Of a stretch of DNA of 10,535 bases, positions 1-6,515 are shown piece after piece. The notes under the pieces are model-generated. The model saw nothing but the letters and a program-made list of their open reading frames with translations. It had not been told where the DNA came from and ran no database searches. Made by a program: the position numbers and the translations under genes. Origin of the DNA: an uncultured Victivallaceae bacterium (GTDB lineage: Bacteria > Verrucomicrobiota > Lentisphaeria > Victivallales > Victivallaceae); contig CAKUKT010000064.1 of NCBI GenBank assembly GCA_934663655.1, forward strand, positions 1-10,535, given 5' to 3'. Every line of letters starts with the position of its first letter. The stretch's first letter is position 1.

Positions 1-16
1 GGAAAAGGGGTTAATC

Positions 17-787
17 ATGGATTTAATATCAGTCTTGTGGGTTGCAGGAATGCTGATTGGTCTCATCGCGATGATCATCTGCAACAAAAAGCAGAAGACC
101 AATCCGGCGATGCAGCCGATTGCCTTTGTGATGTTCGTGCTGGTGCTGGTTTGCGCCGGCGGTCTGCTTAACACGATGGGATTCTTCGGCGGCACCCAGT
201 CGAGTCTGGTTTCCAACGAAATGGCGTTCGCCCGTTCGCGTGGTTTCAAGGCCGGCAAGTTCCTCGCTCAGGTTGCTCCCGGCAAGAAAGTTCTCTACAT
301 CGCTCCTCCGGGCTTTGCGGAAAACGAGAGCGAGCAGAACACCATCTCGGGCCTCAAGGAAGGCTATGGCAGTGAGAATATTGTCGTCGACACCATCACC
401 ATGCCCCCGGATGCTCCCCCGGTTGATGCGATGATGTACGAGGAATATATGAGCGCCAAGGTGATGGATGAAGTCATCAACAAGTACAGTGATGCAGGTG
501 TCATCGTCACCGCGATCGGTCTGCCGATGGATGCCGGCAAGATGGAATATTTCAAGTCCTCGTCGGATCGTCCCGCCCTCTTCCTGATGAACGGTGGGCA
601 GGTTTCCGGGCGAGCGATTGCCGCGCTGATCAAGAAGGGTGACATCGCCGGCATGGTTGCGACCAGCCCGAACGCGCAGTATGAAGTCAAGGCTCCGGGG
701 GATCCGGAAGAGGCCTTCGACATCCGTTATATGCTGATCGATAAGAACAACGTCGAGAAGGACGGGGCCACGGTGCTTGGTTACTGA
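17..787 (+). CDS. Two-span membrane protein with an extracytoplasmic alpha/beta domain, function unknown
   Basis: I do not recognise this 256-residue protein. Two hydrophobic segments are visible, at about residues 4-22 and 35-57, joined by a short lysine-rich loop (K24, K25, K27). By the positive-inside rule that loop is cytoplasmic, so the C-terminal 190 residues would lie outside the inner membrane. That part reads as alternating strands and helices, for example a strand KKVLYIAPP at 90-98 and a strand around VIVTAIGLP. This could suit a Rossmann or periplasmic-binding-like fold, but no ligand-binding motif is evident. The ATG at 17 was chosen because AAAGGGG lies just upstream and the first membrane span begins at residue 4. 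Codon use favours AAG, ATC and GGC, which may mean strong expression. The gene ends just before a strong intrinsic terminator, so it is probably the last gene of a unit that begins left of the window. Confidence 0.8.
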   Translation: MDLISVLWVAGMLIGLIAMIICNKKQKTNPAMQPIAFVMFVLVLVCAGGLLNTMGFFGGTQSSLVSNEMAFARSRGFKAGKFLAQVAPGKKVLYIAPPGFAENESEQNTISGLKEGYGSENIVVDTITMPPDAPPVDAMMYEEYMSAKVMDEVINKYSDAGVIVTAIGLPMDAGKMEYFKSSSDRPALFLMNGGQVSGRAIAALIKKGDIAGMVATSPNAQYEVKAPGDPEEAFDIRYMLIDKNNVEKDGATVLGY

Positions 788-800
788 GCAGCGGCATCGG

Positions 801-893
801 TTCTGTTTGATATTGATGACGCGTTCCGGTTTGGGGCGCGTCTTTTTTTTATCGATTCTGCTTGAAATTGATGACACGTTCCGGTTCGGGGCG
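801..893 (+). repeat. Imperfect direct repeat of the terminator region
   Basis: The 38 bases at 801-838, which include the left arm of the terminator, recur at 856-893 with 34 of 38 positions identical (offset 55 bp). In the second copy the GACGCG arm has become GACACG and the right arm is changed, so the original stem is lost. A weaker stem, GTTCC with GGGAC (one G-T pair), followed by ATTTTTG, may survive. A separate 16-bp repeat of the stop-codon surroundings is also present (779-794 and 926-941, 15 of 16 identical). Together they suggest an old tandem duplication of the gene's 3' end. Confidence 0.75.
818..850 (+). terminator. Rho-independent terminator of the gene at 17-787
   Basis: A perfect 6-bp stem, GACGCG (818-823) with CGCGTC (837-842), encloses a 13-nt loop and is followed directly by eight T (843-850). 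It sits 31 bp after the stop codon, the usual arrangement for an intrinsic terminator. Confidence 0.88.
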
Positions 894-1073
894 GGACATT
901 TTTGTTAATCACCGGTTGCTTTCCCGGTTATTGAGCAGCGGTGATGATTATGGCGCAGTACGGTCGTGTCCGTCGTCGGGGTCGGAGGCGAACGACGTTG
1001 GGGCCGGCGGCTGGCGTGCGCTGATCGGTTGCAACTTCAGCACTGCGAAGACGGGACGAGCGCAGATGCGAAT

Positions 1074-1092
1074 TGAAACGGCAGCTGTTTCA
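1074..1092. promoter_or_regulatory. 19-bp near-perfect palindrome, candidate regulator binding site
   Basis: TGAAAC (1074-1079) and GTTTCA (1087-1092) are exact inverted arms. The seven bases between them continue the symmetry apart from one mismatched pair, giving 8 of 9 matched pairs around a central A. The centre lies about 50 bp upstream of the -35 box at 1133, a typical place for an activator or repressor. The left part, TTGAAACG (1073-1080), recurs at 1351-1358 near the next gene's start. As RNA it could also form a short hairpin, but no proper T-run follows. Confidence 0.45.
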
Positions 1093-1132
1093 GTTTTCAG
1101 ATTGAGTTGCCGCAAAAATTCATTTCTTTCCA

Positions 1133-1161
1133 TTGAAAAAAGTTTTTCAGCTGGTTATATT
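1133..1161 (+). promoter_or_regulatory. Predicted sigma70-type promoter
   Basis: TTGAAA (1133-1138) and TATATT (1156-1161) are separated by exactly 17 bp, close to the TTGACA/TATAAT consensus, in an AT-rich stretch of otherwise GC-rich DNA. Transcription would begin near 1168 and give a leader of about 220 nt before the coding region at 1387. This is a sequence-match prediction only. Confidence 0.55.
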
Positions 1162-1172
1162 ATCAGCACGTC

Positions 1173-1290
1173 CGGAAAATCGTTCCGCTTTAAGATTACG
1201 GAGTGGCGCCGTACTGAAAACCGCTGGGCTGGTGCGAAGGCAAACCAGCCACATTGTTTACTCGACTCCTTTTGGTGGGCGCTGACCACC
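1173..1290 (+). other. Candidate structured 5' leader with four consecutive hairpins
   Basis: Just downstream of the predicted transcription start there are four perfect short stems in a row. CGGAA/TTCCG lies at 1173-1187 (5-nt loop) and TACGG/CCGTA at 1197-1213 (7-nt loop). GGCTGGT/ACCAGCC lies at 1227-1250 (7 bp, 10-nt loop) and GGTGG/CCACC at 1274-1290 (7-nt loop). The segment has no convincing coding potential. It could be a cis-acting leader RNA of the gene at 1387, or a small RNA. I do not recognise a known riboswitch consensus. Individual stems this short can arise by chance, so the case rests on their spacing and on the promoter in front. Confidence 0.35.
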
Positions 1291-1339
1291 GTGCAAAAAA
1301 TTCCGGAGTTTCCGGATAATATCAGAGGGGGAAGTTGGG

Positions 1340-1364
1340 TATAATGGTTGTTGAAACGTTTAAT
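1340..1364 (+). promoter_or_regulatory. -10-like box followed by a LacI-type operator candidate
   Basis: TATAAT (1340-1345) matches the -10 consensus exactly, but no good -35 box lies 16-18 bp upstream (the 17-bp position reads TAATAT). Nine bases on is TTGAAACGTTTAAT (1351-1364), whose core AAACGTTT (1354-1361) is a perfect palindrome with a central CG, the style of site bound by LacI-family repressors. A repressor here would block initiation at either promoter. Operator identity is inferred. The ribosome binding site AAGGAG (1376-1381), five bases before the ATG at 1387, follows directly. Confidence 0.4.
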
Positions 1365-1386
1365 CTTCCGGAGATAAGGAGTTTTT

Positions 1387-3549
1387 ATGACAATTGCTGA
1401 ACTTCCCGTCGGCGACGCTCCCAGGGCGTTGGAGTATCCACACTTCCCCATTCGCTTTCAGGCGGTGATCTGGCGCAACTGGAACCTGGTGGCACCGGAA
1501 CGTCTTGCCCTGGTTTTGCGGACTACGGTGGAAAATATCGTCGCCGCCGGGGAGGCGATGGGTCTGGTGCGCGATGATTCGTCGTTGGCGCTCTGGGCGG
1601 AACGCGGGTTTCAGACGGTGATTCGGCGCAACTGGGATCTGCTGCCCTACGAGCAGTTGCTCGAACTGATCGACTGGTCGCCGGACAAACTGGCTTTCAT
1701 CCTCAAGGAGGATGATTTCTTCTGGGTAAAACTTGGTTTGAGCAAGCCGGCATGTGATCCGGTATACTATCGCGAACTTAACGCCGCTGAAGCTGATCGT
1801 ACTGAGGAACTGCGGGAGAACGTCAGCAGGATTGCTGCCGGACTTCCGGAACGTTCGGAGGCTCCGTTCGCGTTTCTCGGGAAATATGGTCAGGTGCGGC
1901 CGATACGAGGGAACGAACCGCGCAACTTTGATCTGAAGATGGTTTACTCCTATTCGGCGCTTTACGGAGATCCGCTGCTCGACCCGGAAATTGGTTCCTA
2001 TCCGGAGGCGATGTTGGCGGATTATGCCGCCTGCGGAGTTAATGCGGTCTGGATGCAGGGGACGCTTTACACGCTGGTTCCCTGGCTTGGGGAGGATCAG
2101 CCTTGCTCGCGCCGCTGGGAGGAGCGCATCGCAAATCTCAACAAATTGGTTCAGCGCGGCAAGAAGTACGGTGTGGACATCATCATCTATCTCAATGAAC
2201 CGCGGGCGATGCCGGAAGAGTTCTTTGTCGATCATCCCGATTGGCGCGGTGCGCGGGAAAGCGGAATTGATGCCTGGGCGCTCTGTATAAGTAATCCCGA
2301 AGTATGTGCTGCGCTTGAAAACGGGGTGCGGCGGTTGTTCGAAATGGTTCCGGGACTTGGCGGCATTTTCATGATCACCATGTCGGAGAACTTGTCGCAC
2401 TGCAAGTCCAGATCGGATATTGAAGTTCCCTGTCCTCGTTGTGCGGGGCGCACCGCCGCGGAACTCACCGCGCAATTGAATCAGACCATTGCCCGTGGGG
2501 CCCGGCTCGGCAATCCGCGGGCGCGGGTGATTGCCTACACCTGGGCATGGACTCCGCCGTGGGATCTGGAGGTGGTGGCGGCGCTGCCTCCGGAAACAAC
2601 GGTGATGACGGTTAGTGAAACCCTGCTTGAGACCGATTGCGACGGTATCAAGGGCGAGGTGCTCGACTATTCGATTTCCAAGGTCGGGCCGGCGCCGGCG
2701 GCACTTCGGTTGTGGGAGGCCGCGCGAAAGCGCGGATTGGCTGCCATGGCGAAGGTGCAGTTCAACTGTTCCTGGGAACTGGCGGCGGTGCCGTATATTC
2801 CGGTCCCGGATCTGATCGAGCGCCACCTTGACAACCTCACCCGGGCCGGGGTCGGCAATCTGATGCTCAGCTGGACCCAGGGAGGCTATCCGGGGGGTAA
2901 TCTCGAATTGCTTCAGGCCTCCCGGGAGGAACTGGCGGAGCGGAAATTCGGTGCGGCCGCTCCGGGGGTGCTGACGGCGTGGAGCCGTTTCAGCACGGCA
3001 TTCGAGGAATTTCCGTTTCACCACACCGCAACGATCTATACCGGTCCTGCCAATTTCGGTCCGATGTCGCTGCTGTGGCCGGAAGCGACCGGTCGCAAGG
3101 CGACGATGATCGGTTTCCCGTATGACGATCTTGACGGCTGGCGCGGCAGGCACTTCCCGGAACCGGTTTTCGAAGCTGCCTTCAAGCGGTTGTGCGATGG
3201 TTGGCTGGAGGGATTGGAGGAACTGGAGAGACAACGCACCGCGCTCGTCGGAGAGGAACGGCGAAATCTGGATGAATTGCTCGATGTCGCCTGGGCATGT
3301 TACTGTCATTTCCGTTCGACCTGGCATCAGATTGTGTTTGTCCGGCGTCGTGATTCCGGGGAGGATCTCACCTGGCTGTTCGATGCGGAGAGCGGGCTGG
3401 CCCGCCGGTTGCTCGAAATCATGCGGCGGGACTCCCGGATCGGTTATGAGGCGAGCAACCACTACTTCTACACCGAAAACGATTTGATGGAGAAAATTCT
3501 CAACTGCGAATATCTCAAAAAACATTTTGGAGCAGGCAGGCGGAAATGA
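1387..3549 (+). CDS. TIM-barrel glycoside hydrolase-like protein (GH20-superfamily-like)
   Basis: This 720-residue protein has no signal peptide and is probably cytoplasmic. Residues 24-64 and 75-112 are two copies of a helical motif (FQAVIWRNWNL and FQTVIRRNWDL, each followed by a short helix pair). From about 185 the pattern is that of a beta/alpha barrel, with YGVDIIIYLNEP and GGIFMITMSENLSHC as barrel strands. E334 at the end of one strand is a plausible acid/base. It is followed by H338 and C339 and by a CPRC pair (C349, C352), a layout I associate with GH20-like and DUF4838-like enzymes. The canonical Asp-Glu pair of hexosaminidases is not seen, so activity and substrate are uncertain. 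The last 200 residues look helical. AAGGAG five bases upstream supports the ATG at 1387. The stop overlaps the next start by 4 bp (ATGA), so the two genes are probably translationally coupled. Confidence 0.72.
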   Translation: MTIAELPVGDAPRALEYPHFPIRFQAVIWRNWNLVAPERLALVLRTTVENIVAAGEAMGLVRDDSSLALWAERGFQTVIRRNWDLLPYEQLLELIDWSPDKLAFILKEDDFFWVKLGLSKPACDPVYYRELNAAEADRTEELRENVSRIAAGLPERSEAPFAFLGKYGQVRPIRGNEPRNFDLKMVYSYSALYGDPLLDPEIGSYPEAMLADYAACGVNAVWMQGTLYTLVPWLGEDQPCSRRWEERIANLNKLVQRGKKYGVDIIIYLNEPRAMPEEFFVDHPDWRGARESGIDAWALCISNPEVCAALENGVRRLFEMVPGLGGIFMITMSENLSHCKSRSDIEVPCPRCAGRTAAELTAQLNQTIARGARLGNPRARVIAYTWAWTPPWDLEVVAALPPETTVMTVSETLLETDCDGIKGEVLDYSISKVGPAPAALRLWEAARKRGLAAMAKVQFNCSWELAAVPYIPVPDLIERHLDNLTRAGVGNLMLSWTQGGYPGGNLELLQASREELAERKFGAAAPGVLTAWSRFSTAFEEFPFHHTATIYTGPANFGPMSLLWPEATGRKATMIGFPYDDLDGWRGRHFPEPVFEAAFKRLCDGWLEGLEELERQRTALVGEERRNLDELLDVAWACYCHFRSTWHQIVFVRRRDSGEDLTWLFDAESGLARRLLEIMRRDSRIGYEASNHYFYTENDLMEKILNCEYLKKHFGAGRRK

Positions 3550-4307
3550 AACTTCGGGAACTGGTCGAATATCTTGATCGCGAACTCAATCTGGTTGCTT
3601 TTGCCGGGGATCATTCCAACAATGGGCTCCAGGTTGAAGGGGGAGAAGCAGTACAGCTGGCGGTGTTCGGGGTTGATGCGTCGCAGGCGTTGATCGATTT
3701 CGCGGTCGATTGCGGGGCGGATTTCATCTTTGCCCATCACGGTTTGAGTTGGGGAGGGGAACCAAAGCGGCTGATCGGGATGGAAGCGGCGCGTTTTGGG
3801 AAAATGTTTCGGGCGGGGATTTCGCTGTACGCGGCGCACCTGCCGCTGGATGCGCATCCGCGCCTCGGCAATAACGCGGAACTCTCCCGGCTGGCCGGTC
3901 TCGGCGGATTGCAGCCCTTCTGCCATTATGACGGGGTTGATATCGGTTTTATCGGTTCCGCGGCGCCGGGGAGCACCCCGGAATCGCTGGGGAGGAGGTT
4001 CGCTACCGAACTTGGCTGCGAACCGCGAATTTTCGGGGATGGCGGGCGGCAGCCGACCCGCGTGGCGGTGGTATCTGGCGGAGGTGGACTGGGGGCGTTG
4101 CTTGAGGCTTCAGCGCGGGGAGCGGATCTGCTGATCACCGGCGAAATGGAACATGTGATGTACCATCCCGCCCGGGAACTCGGCGTGACGGTATTGGCGC
4201 TCGGTCATTATGCGAGCGAGACCACCGGACCGCGGGCATTGATGGGAGAGGTCGCCCGCCGTTTCGGTATCGAGACCCGTTTTGCGGAACTTCCGACCGG
4301 ATTGTGA
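3546..4307 (+). CDS. NIF3-like dinuclear metal-centre protein
   Basis: This 253-residue protein matches the single-domain NIF3 family (E. coli YbgI, about 247 residues). Family motifs appear in order: SNNGLQV (24-30), HHGLSW (64-69), HLPLDAHPRLGNN (98-110), a GEMEH segment and GHYASE (220-225). The expected metal ligands are all present: H64, H65, D102, H221 and E225. The longer variant with a central inserted domain is excluded by length. The family binds two metal ions in a hexameric toroid and is suspected to be a metal-dependent hydrolase, but its physiological role is not settled. The start overlaps the stop of the glycosidase-like gene by 4 bp, so they share an mRNA. NIF3 genes are widespread, so this pairing may reflect convenience rather than a joint pathway. 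Confidence 0.95.
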   Translation: MKLRELVEYLDRELNLVAFAGDHSNNGLQVEGGEAVQLAVFGVDASQALIDFAVDCGADFIFAHHGLSWGGEPKRLIGMEAARFGKMFRAGISLYAAHLPLDAHPRLGNNAELSRLAGLGGLQPFCHYDGVDIGFIGSAAPGSTPESLGRRFATELGCEPRIFGDGGRQPTRVAVVSGGGGLGALLEASARGADLLITGEMEHVMYHPARELGVTVLALGHYASETTGPRALMGEVARRFGIETRFAELPTGL

Positions 4308-4365
4308 GGATTGTCGTCGCCTGCGGAATGGTGTCCGGCGGGGAAATATCAAAAAAAACGGATTT

Positions 4366-4378
4366 TTCCTGTCAGGAA
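4366..4378. promoter_or_regulatory. Perfect 13-bp palindrome upstream of the tRNA promoter
   Basis: TTCCTG and CAGGAA flank a single central T. With so small a centre it would form only a 4-bp hairpin, so a protein-binding site is as likely. It begins 16 bp before the tRNA -35 box and could be an upstream control site or part of the end of the NIF3 transcript. Significance is uncertain. Confidence 0.25.
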
Positions 4379-4381
4379 GTG

Positions 4382-4409
4382 TTGCATTTCTCAAAATCGG
4401 GTATATATT
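4382..4409 (+). promoter_or_regulatory. Predicted promoter of tRNA-Asp
   Basis: TTGCAT (4382-4387) and TATATT (4404-4409) are 16 bp apart in an AT-rich stretch. The predicted start near 4416 gives a 5' leader of about 23 nt before the mature tRNA at 4439. Both hexamers are close to the sigma70 consensus. Confidence 0.55.
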
Positions 4410-4438
4410 AAAGAATATCGCAGGCATACGTTGCAAGC

Positions 4439-4515
4439 GGGGGAGTAGCTCAACTGGTTAGAGTGCCACCCTGTCACGGTGGATGTTGCGGGTTCGAGTC
4501 CCGTCTCTCTCGCCA
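4439..4515 (+). tRNA. tRNA-Asp (anticodon GTC)
   Basis: A full cloverleaf can be folded by eye. The acceptor arm is GGGGGAG (4439-4445) with CTCTCTC (4505-4511), including two G-U pairs, then discriminator G and an encoded CCA (4513-4515). The D stem is GCTC/GAGT, the anticodon stem CCACC/GGTGG with loop CTGTCAC (anticodon GTC), and the T stem GCGGG/CCCGT with loop TTCGAGT. U8, A9 and the GG of the D loop are in place. The anticodon reads both aspartate codons. Seven T follow the CCA and may help termination, and the tandem repeat array starts in this T-run. Confidence 0.97.
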
Positions 4516-4758
4516 TTTTTTTATCTTCATTTCCGGGATGCACGCAGCTGGTCCCAGAGAAGTTCGGAACCTGCTTGACTATGGACATGAATCGCTTGCC
4601 GTTTTTTAATCTTCATTTCCGGGATGCACGCAGCTGGTCCCAAAGAAGTTCGGAACCAGCTTGACTATGGACATGAATCGCTTACCGTTTTTTAATCTCC
4701 ATGCGACGCAGCTGGTCCCAAAGAAGTTCGGAACCGGCTTGACTGCGGGCATGAATCG
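4516..4758 (+). repeat. Three tandem 86-bp units between tRNA-Asp and a lipoprotein gene
   Basis: Unit 1 (4516-4601) and unit 2 (4602-4687) differ at only four positions. Unit 3 (4688-4758) is 8 bp shorter near its left end and runs into the lipoprotein coding sequence. Each unit has a T-run, an inverted repeat AGCTGGT...ACCAGCT (4546-4575, 4632-4661, 4710-4739), then TTGACT and ATGAATCG. In unit 3 that last octamer is the real start of the downstream gene (4751-4758), so units 1 and 2 carry spare copies of the start codon. The stem is perfect in unit 2, has a T-T mismatch in unit 1 and a T-G pair in unit 3. The 8-bp deletion makes the spacing between the ATGs of units 2 and 3 78 bp, so they are in frame. 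Confidence 0.93.
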
Positions 4759-5362
4759 ATGCTTTTATACGGTTGCGCTGGCAGCGATATTCGTCATGCT
4801 TTTCAGCGGCTGTTCCCGTCGCAGCCGAAACGATTCTCCCCGAGAACGTAACGAGTTGGTAATGCGCTTCTTCTCCAGTCTGAAGTCTGACCAGCCGGAA
4901 GCCGCTGTCCGTCAAGGGGAAAAACTCCTGATGATGGATCCCACGAATACCTTCCTGCCCACGCTGATTCAGATCCAGCAGAGCAACTCCTTTATGGCCC
5001 GGGCTCAGAATGAGGTCAACCGCGGTGATATCAACGCGGCGCTGGCCATCATTGCCGAGGGCCTCAGGCACTATCCGGATAATTCCACTTTGCATGATGC
5101 CCAGCGACGGCTGCGCCAGCTGCGCAACGCTCCTCGATTGATCAGTGCAATGCGCCGGGCGCGGAGCGCTTCGGCAATGAATGCGGCACTCACCGCGGCG
5201 ACGATTGGCTTGTCCGGATGCACTACTCCGAAACTGGAGGCCTATTTTCAGGAATATGAGAAACGGATTGCCGCCGCCACTGCCGCGGAGGAGGAGGAAC
5301 GGCGATCCAAAATTGAGCATCTCGAGCCGGAAGTAGTCGCTCCTTTGCCGGTGGAATCGTAG
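4751..5362 (+). CDS. TPR-like lipoprotein, function unknown
   Basis: I choose the ATG at 4751 because it gives a textbook lipoprotein signal: a short basic start, a hydrophobic stretch (residues 5-18) and the lipobox FSGC with the lipidated cysteine at 21. The mature part of the 203-residue product is helical. It contains TPR-like helix pairs (about residues 35-66 and 80-110, with AALAIIAEGLRHYPDN typical of a TPR second helix and turn), and a charged, alanine- and glutamate-rich tail. It is probably an outer- or inner-membrane-anchored scaffold. In-frame starts exist further upstream (TTG 4661, ATG 4667, ATG 4673), but they lie in the tandem repeats and would bury the signal peptide. No clear Shine-Dalgarno precedes 4751, which leaves the start slightly open. 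The next gene begins 115 bp downstream. Confidence 0.72.
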   Translation: MNRCFYTVALAAIFVMLFSGCSRRSRNDSPRERNELVMRFFSSLKSDQPEAAVRQGEKLLMMDPTNTFLPTLIQIQQSNSFMARAQNEVNRGDINAALAIIAEGLRHYPDNSTLHDAQRRLRQLRNAPRLISAMRRARSASAMNAALTAATIGLSGCTTPKLEAYFQEYEKRIAAATAAEEEERRSKIEHLEPEVVAPLPVES

Positions 5363-5420
5363 GTGGTATCTGGGTGATGAATTATGGTGACTGCGATTTC
5401 TTCGCGACCTTGCCGTTTTG

Positions 5421-5436
5421 CGAACTCTTTAGTTCG
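5421..5436. other. Small perfect hairpin in the 115-bp gap before the glycosyltransferase gene
   Basis: CGAACT (5421-5426) and AGTTCG (5431-5436) enclose a CTTT tetraloop. No T-run follows, so it is not a standard terminator. It could be a processing or stabilising hairpin or a chance match. Confidence 0.3.
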
Positions 5437-5477
5437 GCGTCCGTCCGGAGGGCTGACATCGATGGAGGCGCCTGCTG

Positions 5478-6515
5478 ATGGCTTCCGGTGATCTCCTCGG
5501 AGTATATACCCGTTATGAACGCTCCGGCGCTTCAAGCCGACTGCGTTTTTTCATGTACGACGAGGCGTTGCGCGAAGCCGGTTTCGAGGCAAAGTTTCAT
5601 TCGTTCTTCGACTCCGCTTACCTGCAGGCTCTTTATTCCGGAAAAGGTAAATCTCCGATTGCGTTGGTACGTTCACTGGTCAACCGGCTGGCCACCCGGC
5701 TTGAACCGCTGCTCTATATCGAATACGAATTATTTCCGGGACTGCCCGCCGCGATCGAACTTAGCCGGATCGGTAAACGGCGTTATGTTCTGAATTTCGA
5801 TGATGCGGTCTGGTTGAAGTACGCAAAAATACCGTTGCTCAGGAACAAGTACCGTCAGCTGGTCCGCCGTGCTTCCGGGGTCATCGTCGCCAACGACCAC
5901 ATTGCGGACTATTTTCGCAACGACCATCCGGATATTCTCAAGGTGCCGACGGTGATCGATACCGGAAAGTATCCGGTCGATCTGGAAAAATTCCCGCGTT
6001 TTACCGTCGCCTGGATCGGCACCCCGGTGACTGCCGCCTACCTGTATGGCCACGCTGCTGCACTCAGGCGGATGGCGGAAGCAACCGATTTTGAACTGCT
6101 GGTGATCGGCGCCCCCGATTTTCCGGATATTCCCGGAGTAGCGATCCGCCGGGAGGCGTGGAGCGACGGGAACGAGGCGGAACTACTTTGCCGTGCCCAC
6201 GTCGGCATCATGCCGTTGCCCGCGGATGCGTTTGCCCGTGGCAAATCCGCCTATAAGTTGATTCAATACTGCGGAGCCGGATTGCCGGCGATCGCTTCTC
6301 CGGTCGGCGAGAACATCCGGGTGATTCTGCCGGGGGAAACCGGTTTTTTCGCCACTGCTCCGGAAGAATGGGCATCGGCGTTGCTTACGTTGCGCAACGA
6401 TTCCTGGCGACTGCTGGAAATGGGGGCGGCGGCGCGTCGTCGCGCGGAAGAGTTCTCTTTGCACCGTTACGCTCCTGTGGTCGCCGATTATTTGCGGCGG
6501 AGGCTGTTGCCGTGA
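5478..6515 (+). CDS. Glycosyltransferase, GT4/GT1-like (GT-B fold)
   Basis: This 345-residue protein has the two-domain layout of GT-B glycosyltransferases, which move a sugar from a nucleotide donor to a glycan, lipid or protein acceptor, usually for cell-surface polysaccharide. The N-terminal acceptor domain has the early motif YTRYERSGASSRLRF (10-24) and a strand with LNFDDAVW. The C-terminal donor domain opens with AWIGTP (178-183) and contains the family's phosphate-binding stretch GKSAYKLIQYCGAGLPAIASPVGEN (starting at 255) before a C-terminal helical closure. There is no membrane span or signal, so it is cytoplasmic. GGAGG (5464-5468) lies nine bases before the ATG. Donor and acceptor cannot be read from sequence. 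Its last 4 bp overlap the start of trmO. Confidence 0.88.
   Translation: MASGDLLGVYTRYERSGASSRLRFFMYDEALREAGFEAKFHSFFDSAYLQALYSGKGKSPIALVRSLVNRLATRLEPLLYIEYELFPGLPAAIELSRIGKRRYVLNFDDAVWLKYAKIPLLRNKYRQLVRRASGVIVANDHIADYFRNDHPDILKVPTVIDTGKYPVDLEKFPRFTVAWIGTPVTAAYLYGHAAALRRMAEATDFELLVIGAPDFPDIPGVAIRREAWSDGNEAELLCRAHVGIMPLPADAFARGKSAYKLIQYCGAGLPAIASPVGENIRVILPGETGFFATAPEEWASALLTLRNDSWRLLEMGAAARRRAEEFSLHRYAPVVADYLRRRLLP

Noticed and set aside
29..877. Open frame of 282 codons on the minus strand
   Set aside because: Antisense to the two-span membrane protein and running across its terminator. The composition is His/Arg-rich with no motif.
862..1344. Open frame of 160 codons on the plus strand in the intergenic region
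   Set aside because: No ribosome binding site, low-quality composition, and it runs through the repeat, palindrome, promoter and hairpins.
1360..3525. Open frame of 721 codons on the minus strand
   Set aside because: It lies opposite the glycosidase-like gene, which has a good ribosome binding site and recognisable motifs. The antisense product is rich in Arg, Pro and His with no domain pattern, as expected of a shadow in GC-rich DNA.
4661..4750. Longer start (TTG 4661 or ATG 4667/4673) for the repeat-proximal lipoprotein
   Set aside because: The added residues come from the tandem repeat and would put 26-30 residues before a complete lipoprotein signal. Kept only as a possible minor form.
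4516..4758. CRISPR array
   Set aside because: The units are 86 bp and nearly identical throughout, with no alternation of short repeats and unique spacers and no cas genes nearby.
4439..4758. Integration site of a mobile element at the tRNA gene
   Set aside because: The tRNA 3' end is not repeated downstream and no integrase or phage-like gene is present. The array is a tandem duplication of the leader.
5421..5436. Terminator of the lipoprotein gene
   Set aside because: The stem is perfect but is followed by GCGTCC rather than a T-run.
6368..6511. Longer start for trmO
   Set aside because: The extra 48 codons overlap the glycosyltransferase gene in another frame and add no family sequence. 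GTG 6512 has a proper ribosome binding site.
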